This document shows positions 22,816 to 35,100 of a stretch of DNA of 64,000 nt, one piece after another (position 1 is the stretch's first letter; each line of letters opens with the position of its first letter). The stretch is from the NCBI GenBank assembly GCA_964057225.1, contig OZ059897.1:186001-250000 (forward strand). Direction: 5' to 3'. A model generated the notes under the pieces. It was given only the letters and a program-made list of their open reading frames with translations. It did no database searches and had not been told where the DNA came from. This DNA comes from Auanema rhodensis. Lineage: Eukaryota > Nematoda > Chromadorea > Rhabditida > Rhabditidae. The translations under genes were made by a program, and so were the position numbers.

Positions 22816-25623
22816 GCCTTAAATGAAGGAATCTAAAAACAGCTACTTTTTGCTAAATTATTTTGAAATTTTTCGAAAAAATTTTTGTCAAAATGTTTTT
22901 GGAAGCAATGTTGAGTGTACATGGAAACTCAACATACACTAATGCATCATTTTTCAAACGATCATAACTAATTTTTGTATTAAGCGTTTCTCAATGTAGT
23001 ATAGTGCATTCGATGCGGATTTTTAAGCTGCGTCGATCTGTGTTATCAGATTTGCGCTAGCTTAGAAATGCACCGAGATATCAACTGATATAAGTTCACA
23101 CTTATATCCTCGATTTTCACCCTGAAGGAATAATTTTTTCGTTGAATAACATTGTCCATCGTCTTTGCCTTGAAAAAAGGAATCTAAAAACATCTACTTT
23201 TTGCTAAATTATTTTGAAATTTTTCGAAAAAATTTTTGTCAAAATGTTTTTGGAAGCATTGTTGAGTGTACATGGAAACTCAACATACACTAATGCATCA
23301 TTTTTCAAACGATCATAACTAATTTTTGTATTAAGCGTTTCTCAATGTAGTATAGTGCATTCGATGCGGATTTTTAAGCTGCGTCGATCTCTGTTATCAG
23401 ATTTGCGCTAGCTTAAAAATGCACCGAGATATCAACTGATATAAGTTCACACTTATATCCTCGATTTTCACCCTGAAGGAATAATTTTTTCGTTGAATAA
23501 CATTGTCCATCATCTTTGCCTTGAAAAAAGGAATCTAAAAACATCTACTTTTTGCTAAATTATTTTGAAATTTTTCGAAAAAATTTTTGTCAAAATGTTT
23601 TTGGAAGCAATGTTGAGTGTACATGGAAACTCAACATACACTAATGCATCATTTTTCAAACGATCATAACTAATTTTTGTATTAAGCGTTTCTCAATGTA
23701 CTATAGTGCATTCGATGCGGATTTTTAAGCTGCGTCGATCTGTGTTATCAGATTTGCGCTAGCTTAGAAATGCACCGAGATATCAACTGATATAAGTTCA
23801 CACTTATATCCTCGATTTTCACCCTGAAGGAATAATTTTTTCGTTGAATAACATTGTCCATCGTCTTTGCCTTGAAAAAAGGAATCTAAAAACATCTACT
23901 TTTTGCTAAATTATTTTGAAATTTTTCGAAAAAATTTTTGTCAAAATGTTTTTGGAAGCATTGTTGAGTGTACATGGAAACTCAACATACACTAATGCAT
24001 CATTTTTCAAACGATCATAACTAATTTTTGTATTAAGCGTTTTTCAATGTAGTATAGTGCATTCGATGCGGATTTTTAAGCTGCGTCGATCTCTGTTATC
24101 AGATTTGCGCTAGCTTAAAAATGCACCGAGATATCAACTGATATAAGTTCACACTTATATCCTCGATTTTCACCCTGAAGGAATAATTTTTTCGTTGAAT
24201 AACATTGTCCATCATCTTTGCCTTGAAAAAAGGAATCTAAAAACATCTACTTTTTGCTAAATTATTTTGAAATTTTTCGAAAAAATTTTTGTCAAAATGT
24301 TTTTGGAAGCAATGTTGAGTGTACATGGAAACTCAACATACACTAATGCATCATTTTTCAAACGATCATAACTAATTTTTGTATTAAGCGTTTCTCAATG
24401 TACTATAGTGCATTCGATGCGGATTTTTAAGCTGCGTCGATCTGTGTTATCAGATTTGCGCTAGCTTAGAAATGCACCGAGATATCAACTGATATAAGTT
24501 CACACTTATATCCTCGATTTTCACCCTGAAGGAATAATTTTTTCGTTGAATAACATTGTCCATCGTCTTTGCCTTGAAAAAAGGAATCTAAAAACATCTA
24601 CTTTTTGCTAAATTATTTTGAAATTTTTCGAAAAAATTTTTGTCAAAATGTTTTTGGAAGCATTGTTGAGTGTACATGGAAACTCAACATACACTAATGC
24701 ATCATTTTTCAAACGATCATAACTAATTTTTGTATTAAGCGTTTCTCAATGTAGTATAGTGCATTCGATGCGGATTTTTAAGCTGCGTCGATCTCTGTTA
24801 TCAGATTTGCGCTAGCTTAAAAATGCACCGAGATATCAACTGATATAAGTTCACACTTATATCCTCGATTTTCACCCTGAAGGAATAATTTTTTCGTTGA
24901 ATAACATTGTCCATCATCTTTGCCTTGAAAAAAGGAATCTAAAAACATCTACTTTTTGCTAAATTATTTTGAAATTTTTCGAAAAAATTTTTGTCAAAAT
25001 GTTTTTGGAAGCAATGTTGAGTGTACATGGAAACTCAACATACACTAATGCATCATTTTTCAAACGATCATAACTAATTTTTGTATTAAGCCTTTCTCAA
25101 TGTAGTATAGTGCATTCGATGCGGATTTTTAAGCTGCGTCGATCTCTGTTATCAGATTTGCGCTAGCTTAAAAATGCACCGAGATATCAACTGATATAAG
25201 TTCACACTTATATCCTCGATTTTCACCCTGAAGAATTAATTTTTTCGTTGAATAACATTGTCCATCGTCTTTGCCTTGAATAAAGGAATCTAAAAACATC
25301 TACTTTTTGCTAAATTATTTTGAAATTTTTCGAAAAAATTTTTGTCAAAATGTTTTTGGAAGCAATGTTGAGTGTACATGGAAACTCAACATACACTAAT
25401 GCATCATTTTTCAAACGATCATAACTAATTTTTGTATTAAGCGTTTCTCAATGTAGTATAGTGCATTCGATGCGCATTTTCAAACTGCGTCGATCTGTGT
25501 TATCAGATTTGCGCTAGCTTAAAAATGCACCGAGATATCAACTGATATAAGTTCACACATATATCCTCGATTTTCACCCTGAAGAATTAATTTTTTCGTT
25601 GAATAACATTGTCCATCGTCTTT
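22816..25623 (+). repeat. Eight-monomer block, copy 2 (monomers 66-73)
   Basis: Copy of 16849-19656 at an offset of 17 monomers, with the same series of rare markers, including 'gcgtttttcaatg' in monomer 69 and 'gcgcattttcaaac' in monomer 73. The close match between copies 6 kb apart implies recent segmental duplication, or ongoing conversion, at a scale far above the monomer. Confidence 0.85.
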
Positions 25624-28431
25624 GCCTTGAAAAATGGAATCTAAAAACATCTACTTTTTGCTAAATTATTTTGAAATTTTTCGAAAAAATTTTTGTCAAA
25701 ATGTTTTTGGAAGCATTGTTGAGTGTACATGGAAACTCAACATACACTGATGCTTCATTTTTCAAAGGATCATAACTAATTTTTGTATTAAGCGTTTCTC
25801 AATGTAGTATAGTGCATTCGATGCGGATTTTTAAGCTGCGTCGATCTGTGTAATCAGATTTGCGCTAGCTTAAAAATGCACCGAGATATCAACTGATATA
25901 TGTTCACACTTATATCCTCGATTTTCACCCTGAAGAATTAATTTTTTCGTTGAATAACATTGTCCATCGTCTTTGCCTTAAATAAAGGAATCTAAAAACA
26001 TCTACTCTTTGCTAAATTATTTTGAAATTTTTCGAAAAAATTTTTGTCAAAATGTTTTTGGAAGCAATGTTGAGTGTACATGGAAACTCAACATACACTA
26101 ATGCATCATTTTTCAAACGATCATAACTAATTTTTGTATTAAGCGTTTCTCAATGTAGTATAGTGCATTCGATGCGGATTTTTAAGCTGCGTCGATCTGT
26201 GTTATCAGATTTGCGCTAGCTTAAAAATGCACCGAGATATCAACTGATATAAGTTCACACTTATATCCTCGATTTTCACCCTGAAGGAATAATTTTTTCG
26301 TTGAATAACATTGTCCATCGTCTTTGCCTTAAAAAAAGGAATCTAAAAACATCTACTTTTTGCTAAATTATTCTGAAATTTTTCGAAAAAATTTTTGTCA
26401 AAATGTTTTTAGAAGCATTGTTGAGTGTACATGGAAACTCAACATACACTAATGCATCATTTTTCAAAGGATCATAACTAATTTTTGTATTAAGCGTTTC
26501 TCAATGTAGTATAGTGCATTCGATGCGGATTTTTAAGCTGCGTCGATCTGTGTTATCAGATTTGCGCTAGCTTAAAAATGCACCGAGATATCAACTGATA
26601 TAAGTTCACACTTGTATCCTCGATTTTCACCCTGAAGGAATAATTTTTTCGTTGAATAACATTGTCCATCGTCTTTGCCTTGAAAAAAGGAATCTAAAAA
26701 CATCTACTTTTTGCTAAATTATTCTGAAATTTTTCGAAAAAATTTTTGTCAAAATGTTTTTGGAAGCATTGTTGAGTGTACATGGAAACTCAACATACAC
26801 TAATGCATCATTTTTCAAAGGATCATAACTAATTTTTGTATTAAGCGTTTCTCAATGTAGTATAGTGCATTCGATGCGGATTTTTAAGCTGCGTCGATCT
26901 GTGTTATCAGATTTGCGCTAGCTTAAAAATGCACCGAGATATCAACTGATATAAGTTCACACTTATATCCTCGATTTTCACCCTGAAGGAATAATTTTTT
27001 CGTTGAATAACATTGTCCATCATCTTTGCCTTGAAAAAAGGAATCTAAAAACATCTACTTTTTGCTAAATTATTTTGAAATTTTTCGAAAAAATTTTTGT
27101 CAAAATGTTTTTGGAAGCAATGTTGAGTGTACATGGAAACTCAACATACACTAATGCATCATATTTCAAACGATCATAACTAATTTTTGTATTAAGCGTT
27201 TCTCAATGTAGTATAGTGCATTCGATGCGGATTTTTAAGCTGCGTCGATCTGTGTTATCAGATTTGCGCTAGCTTAAAAATGCACCGAGATATCAACTGA
27301 TATAAGTTCACACTTATATCCTCGATTTTCACCCTGAAGAATTAATTTTTTCGTTGAATAACATTGTCCATCGTCTTTGCCTTGAATAAAGGAATCTAAA
27401 AACATCTACTTTTTGCTAAATTATTTTGAAATTTTTCGAAAAAATTTTTGTCAAAATGTTTTTGGAAGCAATGTTGAGTGTACATGGAAACTCAACATAC
27501 ACTAATGCATCATTTTTCAAACGATCATAACTAATTTTTGTATCAAGCGTTTCTCAATGTAGTATAGTGCATTCGATGCGGATTTTTAAGCTGCGTCGAT
27601 CTCTGTTATCAGATTTGCGCTAGCTTAAAAATGCACCGAGATATCAACTGATATAAGTTCACACTTATATCCTCGATTTTCACCCTGAAGGAATAATTTT
27701 TTCGTTGAATAACATTGTCCATCATCTTTGCCTTGAAAAAAGGAATCTAAAAACATCTACTTTTTGCTAAATTATTTTGAAATTTCTCGAAAAAATTTTT
27801 GTCAAAATGTTTTTGGAAGCATTGTTGAGTGTACATGGAAACTCAACATACACTAATGCATCATTTTTCAAACGATTATAACTAATTTTTGTATTAAGCG
27901 TTTCTCAATGTAGTATAGTGCATTCGATGCGGATTTTTAAGCTGCGTCGATCTGTGTTATCAGATTTGCGCTAGCTTAAAAATGCACCGAGATATCAACT
28001 GATATAAGTTCACACCTATATCCTCGATTTTCACCCTGAAGAATTAATTTTTTCGTTGAATAACATTGTCCATCGTCTTTGCCTTGAAAAAAGGAATCTA
28101 AAAACATCTACTTTTTGCTAAATTATTTTGAAATTTCTCGAAAAAATTTTTGTCAAAATGTTTTTGGAAGCATTGTTGAGTGTACATGGAAACTCAACAT
28201 ACACTAATGCATCATTTTTCAAACGATCATAACTAATTTTTGTATTAAGCGTTTCTCAATGTAGTATAGTGCATTCGATGCGGATTTTTAAGCTGCGTCG
28301 ATCTGTGTTATCAGATTTGCGCTAGCTTAAAAATGCACCGAGATATCAACTGATATAAGTTCACACCTATATCCTCGATTTTCACCCTGAAGGAATAATT
28401 TTTTCGTTGAATAACATTGTCCATCGTCTTT
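25624..28431 (+). repeat. Mixed tract carrying private markers (monomers 74-81)
   Basis: Monomer 74 has 'cactgatgcttc' with 'gtgtaatcag'; 75 has 'tactctttgc'; 76 has 'tttttagaag' and 'cttgtat'; 78 has 'catatttcaaac'. Monomers 74-76 and 78 reappear in order at 36154-37557. Monomers 80-81 carry T57C and 'cacacctat', the latter typical of the units that precede type 2 monomers in HOR A, and lead into the next tract. Confidence 0.75.
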
Positions 28432-31400
28432 GCCTTGAATAAAAGAATCTAAAAACATCTACTTTTTGCTAAATTATTTTGAAATTTTTCGAAAAAATTT
28501 TTGTCAAAATGTTTTTGGAAGCAATGTTGAGTGTACATGGAAACTCAACATACACTAATGCATCATTTTTCAAACGATTATAACTAATTTTTGTATTAAG
28601 CGTTTCTCAATGTAGTATAGTGCATTCGATGCGGATTTTTAAGCTGCGTCGAACTGTGTTATCAGATTTGCGCTAGCTTAAAAATGCACCGAGATATCAA
28701 CTGATAAAAGTTCACACATATATCCTCGATTTTCACCCTGAAGAATTAATTTTTTCGTTGAATAACATTGTCCATCGTCTTTGCCTTGAAAAATGGAATC
28801 TAAAAACATCTACTTTTTGCTAAATTATTCTGAAATTTTTCGAAAAAATTTTTGTCAAAATGTTTTTGGAAGCATTGTTGAGTGTACATGGAAACTCAAC
28901 ATACACTAATGCATCATTTTTCAAAGGATCATAACTAATTTTTGTATTAAGCGTTTCTCAATGTAGTATAGTGCATTCGATGCGGATTTTTAAGCTGCGT
29001 CGATCTGTGTTATCAGATTTGCGCTAGCTTAAAAATGCACCGAGATATCAACTGATATATGTTCACACTTATATCCTCGATTTTCACCCTGAAGAATTAA
29101 TTTTTTCGTTGAATAACATTGTCCATCGTCTATGCCTTAAATAAAGGAATCTAAAAACATCTACTTTTTGCTAAATTATTTTGAAATTTTTCGAAAAAAT
29201 TTTTGTCAAAATGTTTTTGGAAGCAATGTTGAGTGTACATGGAAACTCAACATACACTAATGCATCATTTTTCAAACGATCATAACTAATTTTTGTATTA
29301 AGCGTTTCTCAATGTAGTATAGTGCATTCGATGCGGATTTTTAAGCTGCGTCGATCTGTGTTATCAGATTTGCGCTAGCTTAAAAATGCACCGAGATATC
29401 AACTGATATAAGTTCACACTTATATCCTCGATTTTCACCCTGAAGAAATAATTTTTTCGTTGAATAACATTGTCCATCGTCTTTGCCTTGAAAAATGGAA
29501 TCTAAAAACATCTACTTTTTGCTAAATTATTCTGAAATTTTTCGAAAAAATTTTTGTCAAAATGTTTTTGGAAGCATTGTTGAGTGTACATGGAAACTCA
29601 ACATACACTAATGCATCATTTTTCAAAGGATCATAACTAATTTTTGTATTAAGCGTTTCTCAATGTAGTATAGTGCATTCGATGCGGATTTTTAAGCTGC
29701 GTCGATCTGTGTTATCAGATTTGCGCTAGCTTAAAAATGCACCGAGATATCAACTGATATAAGTTCACACTTATATCCTCGATTTTCACCCTGAAGAAAT
29801 AATTTTTTCGTTGAATAACATTGTCCATCGTCTTTGCCTTGAAAAATGGAATCTAAAAACATCTACTTTTTGCTAAATTATTCTGAAATTTTTCGAAAAA
29901 ATTTTTGTCAAAATGTTTTTGGAAGCAATGTTGAGTGTACATGGAAACTCAACATACACTAATGCATCATTTTTCAAACGATCATAACTAATTTTTGTAT
30001 CAAGCGTTTCTCAATGTAGTTTAGTGCATTCGATGCGGATTTTTAAGCTGCGTCGATCTGTGTTATCAGATTTGCGCTAGCTTAAAAATGCACCGAGATA
30101 TCAACTGATATAAGTGCACACCTATATCCTCGATTTTCACCCTGAAGAATTAATTTTTTCGTTGAATAACATTGTCCATTGTCTTTGCCTTGAATAAAAG
30201 AATCTAAAAACATCTACTTTTTGCTAAATTATTTTGAAATTTTTCGAAAAAATTTTTGTCAAAATGTTTTTGGAAGCAATGTTGAGTGTACATGGAAACT
30301 CAACATACACTAATGCATCATTTTTCAAACGATTATAACTAATTTTTGTATTAAGCGTTTCTCAATGTAGTATAGTGCATTCGATGCGGATTTTTAAGCT
30401 GCGTCGAACTGTGTTATCAGATTTGCGCTAGCTTAAAAATGCACCGAGATATCAACTGATAAAAGTTCACACATATATCCTCGATTTTCACCCTGAAGAA
30501 TTAATTTTTTCGTTGAATAACATTGTCCATCGTCTTTGCCTTGAAAAATGGAATCTAAAAACATCTACTTTTTGCTAAATTATTCTGAAATTTTTCGAAA
30601 AAATTTTTGTCAAAATGTTTTTGGAAGCATTGTTGAGTGTACATGGAAACTCAACATACACTAATGCATCATTTTTCAAAGGATCATAACTAATTTTTGT
30701 ATTAAGCGTTTCTCAATGTAGTATAGTGCATTCGATGCGGATTTTTAAGCTGCGTCGATCTGTGTTATCAGATTTGCGCTAGCTTAAAAATGCACCGAGA
30801 TATCAACTGATATATGTTCACACTTATATCCTCGATTTTCACCCTGAAGAATTAATTTTTTCGTTGAATAACATTGTCCATCGTCTTTGCCTTAAATAAA
30901 GGAATCTAAAAACATCTACTTTTTGCTAAATTATTTTGAAATTTTTCGAAAAAATTTTTGTCAAAATGTTTTTGGAAGCAATGTTGAGTGTACATGGAAA
31001 CTCAACATACACTAATGCATCATTTTTCAAACGATCATAACTAATTTTTGTATTAAGCGTTTCTCAATGTAGTATAGTGCATTCGATGCGGATTTTTAAG
31101 CTGCGTCGATCTGTGTTATCAGATTTGCGCTAGCTTAAAAATGCACCGAGATATCAACTGATATAAGTTCACACTTATATCCTCGATTTTCACCCTGAAG
31201 AAATAATTTTTTCGTTGAATAACATTGTCCATCGTCTTTGCCTTGAAAAATGGAATCTAAAAACATCTACTTTTTGCTAAATTATTCTGAAATTTTTCGA
31301 AAAAATTTTTGTCAAAATGTTTTTGGAAGCATTGTTGAGTGTACATGGAAACTCAACATACACTAATGCATCATTTTTCAAAGGATCATAACTAATTTTT

Positions 31401-32994
31401 GTATTAAGCGTTTCTCAATGTAGTATAGTGCATTCGATGCGGATTTTTAAGCTGCGTCGAACTGTGTTATCAGATTTGCGCTAGCTTAAAAATGCACCGA
31501 GATATCAACTGATAAAAGTTCACACATATATCCTCGATTTTCACCCTGAAGAATTAATTTTTTCGTTGAATAACATTGTCCATCGTCTTTGCCTTGAAAA
31601 ATGGAATCTAAAAACATCTACTTTTTGCTAAATTATTCTGAAATTTTTCGAAAAAATTTTTGTCAAAATGTTTTTGGAAGCATTGTTGAGTGTACATGGA
31701 AACTCAACATACACTAATGCATCATTTTTCAAAGGATCATAACTAATTTTTGTATTAAGCGTTTCTCAATGTAGTATAGTGCATTCGATGCGGATTTTTA
31801 AGCTGCGTCGATCTGTGTTATCAGATTTGCGCTAGCTTAAAAATGCACCGAGATATCAACTGATATATGTTCACACTTATATCCTCGATTTTCACCCTGA
31901 AGAATTAATTTTTTCGTTGAATAACATTGTCCATCGTCTTTGCCTTAAATAAAGGAATCTAAAAACATCTACTTTTTGCTAAATTATTTTGAAATTTTTC
32001 GAAAAAATTTTTGTCAAAATGTTTTTGGAAGCAATGTTGAGTGTACATGGAAACTCAACATACACTAATGCATCATTTTTCAAACGATCATAACTAATTT
32101 TTGTATTAAGCGTTTCTCAATGTAGTATAGTGCATTCGATGCGGATTTTTAAGCTGCGTCGATCTGTGTTATCAGATTTGCGCTAGCTTAAAAATGCACC
32201 GAGATATCAACTGATATAAGTTCACACTTATATCCTCGATTTTCACCCTGAAGAAATAATTTTTTCGTTGAATAACATTGTCCATCGTCTTTGCCTTGAA
32301 AAATGGAATCTAAAAACATCTACTTTTTGCTAAATTATTCTGAAATTTTTCGAAAAAATTTTTGTCAAAATGTTTTTGGAAGCATTGTTGAGTGTACATG
32401 GAAACTCAACATACACTAATGCATCATTTTTCAAAGGATCATAACTAATTTTTGTATTAAGCGTTTCTCAATGTAGTATAGTGCATTCGATGCGGATTTT
32501 TAAGCTGCGTCGATCTGTGTTATCAGATTTGCGCTAGCTTAAAAATGCACCGAGATATCAACTGATATAAGTTCACACTTATATCCTCGATTTTCACCCT
32601 GAAGAAATAATTTTTTCGTTGAATAACATTGTCCATCGTCTTTGCCTTGAAAAATGGAATCTAAAAACATCTACTTTTTGCTAAATTATTCTGAAATTTT
32701 TCGAAAAAATTTTTGTCAAAATGTTTTTGGAAGCAATGTTGAGTGTACATGGAAACTCAACATACACTAATGCATCATTTTTCAAACGATCATAACTAAT
32801 TTTTGTATCAAGCGTTTCTCAATGTAGTTTAGTGCATTCGATGCGGATTTTTAAGCTGCGTCGATCTGTGTTATCAGATTTGCGCTAGCTTAAAAATGCA
32901 CCGAGATATCAACTGATATAAGTGCACACTTATATCCTCGATTTTCACCCTGAAGGAATAATTTTTTCGTTGAATAACATTGTCCATCGTCTTT
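28432..32994 (+). repeat. Return of the HOR-A family (monomers 82-94)
   Basis: After about 15 kb of other types, the order types 2, 3, 5, 6, 7 reappears at monomers 82-86. It restarts at 87-89 (offset 1755 bp from 82-84), is interrupted by hybrid monomer 90, and continues as 91-94. Monomers 91-93 match 83-85 at an offset of 2808 bp. The 'gataaaag' form of type 2 is shared with monomer 35 and not with monomers 2, 9 or 30, so this tract is closest to 11935-13338. Monomer 94 resembles 39. Confidence 0.8.
31240..31590 (+). repeat. Hybrid monomer 90 (type 3/6 front, type 2 back)
   Basis: The front has 'gaaaaatgg', 'attctg', 'cattg' and 'aaagg'; the back has 'gaactg', 'gataaaag' and 'cacacatat' of type 2. 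The switch lies between m144 and m222, a different place from the switch in monomer 10, so the two hybrids arose separately. Monomer 91 is again type 3, so the exchange inserted or restarted part of the HOR. Confidence 0.75.
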
Positions 32995-35100
32995 GCCTTG
33001 AAAAATGGAATCTAAAAACATCTACTTTTTGCTAAATTATTTTGAAATTTTTCGAAAAAATTTTTGTCAAAATGTTTTTGGAAGCAATGTTGAGTGTACA
33101 TGGAAACTCAACATACACTAATGCATCATTTTTCAAACGATCATAACTAATTTTTGTATTAAGCGTTTCTCAATGTAGTATAGTGCATTCGATGCGGATT
33201 TTTAAGCTGCGTCGTTCTGTGTTATCAGATTTGCGCTAGCTTAAAAATGCACCGAGATATCAACTGATATATGTTCACACTTATATCCTCGATTTTCACC
33301 CTGAAGAATTAATTTTTTCGTTGAATAACATTGTCCATCGTCTTTGCCTTAAATAAAGGAATCTAAAAACAGCTACTTTTTGCTAAATTATTTTGAAATT
33401 TTTCGAAAAAATTTTTGTCAAAATGTTTTTGGAAGCAATGTTGAGTGTACATGGAAACTCAACATACACTAATGCATCATTTTTCAAACGATCATAACTA
33501 ATTTTTGTATTAAGCGTTTCTCAATGTAGTATAGTGCATTCGATGCGGATTTTTAAGCTGCGTCGATCTGTGTTATCAGATTTGCGCTAGCTTAGAAATG
33601 CACCGAGATATCAACTGATATAAGTTCACACTTATATCCTCGATTTTCACCCTGAAGGAATAATTTTTTCGTTGAATAACATTGTCCATCGTCTTTGCCT
33701 TGAAAAAAGGAATCTAAAAACATCTACTTTTTGCTAAATTATTTTGAAATTTCTCGAAAAAATTTTTGTCAAAATGTTTTTGGAAGCAATGTTGAGTGTA
33801 CATGGAAACTCAACATACACTAATGCATCATTTTTCAAACGATCATAACTAATTTTTGTATTAAGCGTTTCTCAATGTAGTATAGTGCATTCGATGCGGA
33901 TTTTTAAGCTGCGTCGTTCTGTGTTATCAGATTTGCGCTAGCTTAAAAATGCACCGAGATATCAACTGATATATGTTCACACTTATATCCTCGATTTTCA
34001 CCCTGAAGAATTAATTTTTTCGTTGAATAACATTGTCCATCGTCTTTGCCTTAAATAAAGGAATCTAAAAACAGCTACTTTTTGCTAAATTATTTTGAAA
34101 TTTTTCGAAAAAATTTTTGTCAAAATGTTTTTGGAAGCAATGTTGAGTGTACATGGAAACTCAACATACACTAATGCATCATTTTTCAAACGATCATAAC
34201 TAATTTTTGTATTAAGCGTTTCTCAATGTAGTATAGTGCATTCGATGCGGATTTTTAAGCTGCGTCGATCTGTGTTATCAGATTTGCGCTAGCTTAGAAA
34301 TGCACCGAGATATCAACTGATATAAGTTCACACTTATATCCTCGATTTTCACCCTGAAGGAATGATTTTTTCGTTGAATAACATTGTCCATCGTCTTTGC
34401 CTTGAAAAAAGGAATCTAAAAACATCTACTTTTTGCTAAATTATTTTGAAATTTCTCGAAAAAATTTTTGTCAAAATGTTTTTGGAAGCATTGTTGAGTG
34501 TACATGGAAACTCAACATACACTAATGCATCATTTTTCAAACGATCATAACTAATTTTTGTATTAAGCGTTTCTCAATGTAGTATAGTGCATTCGATGCG
34601 GATTTTTAAGCTGCGTCGATCTGTGTTATCAGATTTGCGCTAGCTTAAAAATGCACCGAGATATCAACTGATATATGTTCACACTTATATCCTCGATTTT
34701 CACCCTGAAGAATTAATTTTTTCGTTGAATAACATTGTCCATCGTCTTTGCCTTAAATAAAGGAATCTAAAAACAGCTACTTTTTGCTAAATTATTTTGA
34801 AATTTTTCGAAAAAATTTTTGTCAAAATGTTTTTGGAAGCAATGTTGAGTGTACATGGAAACTCAACATACACTAATGCATCATTTTTCAAACGATCATA
34901 ACTAATTTTTGTATTAAGCGTTTCTCAATGTACTATAGTGCATTCGATGCGGATTTTTAAGCTGCGTCGATCTGTGTTATCAGATTTGCGCTAGCTTAGA
35001 AATGCACCGAGATATCAACTGATATAAGTTCACACTTATATCCTCGATTTTCACCCTGAAGGAATAATTTTTTCGTTGAATAACATTGTCCATCGTCTTT
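32995..35100 (+). repeat. 702-bp dimer tract 3 (monomers 95-100)
   Basis: Three odd/even dimers. Monomer 95 matches 40, and 97-99 match 42-44 at the marker sites, an offset of 55 monomers (19305 bp). Monomer 96 differs from 41 at m317. Monomer 100 begins as an even-type unit ('cagctac') but has 'gtactatag' with 'cttagaa' like monomers 51 and 70, so it is a junction between the dimer tract and a copy of the 8-monomer block. Confidence 0.8.
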
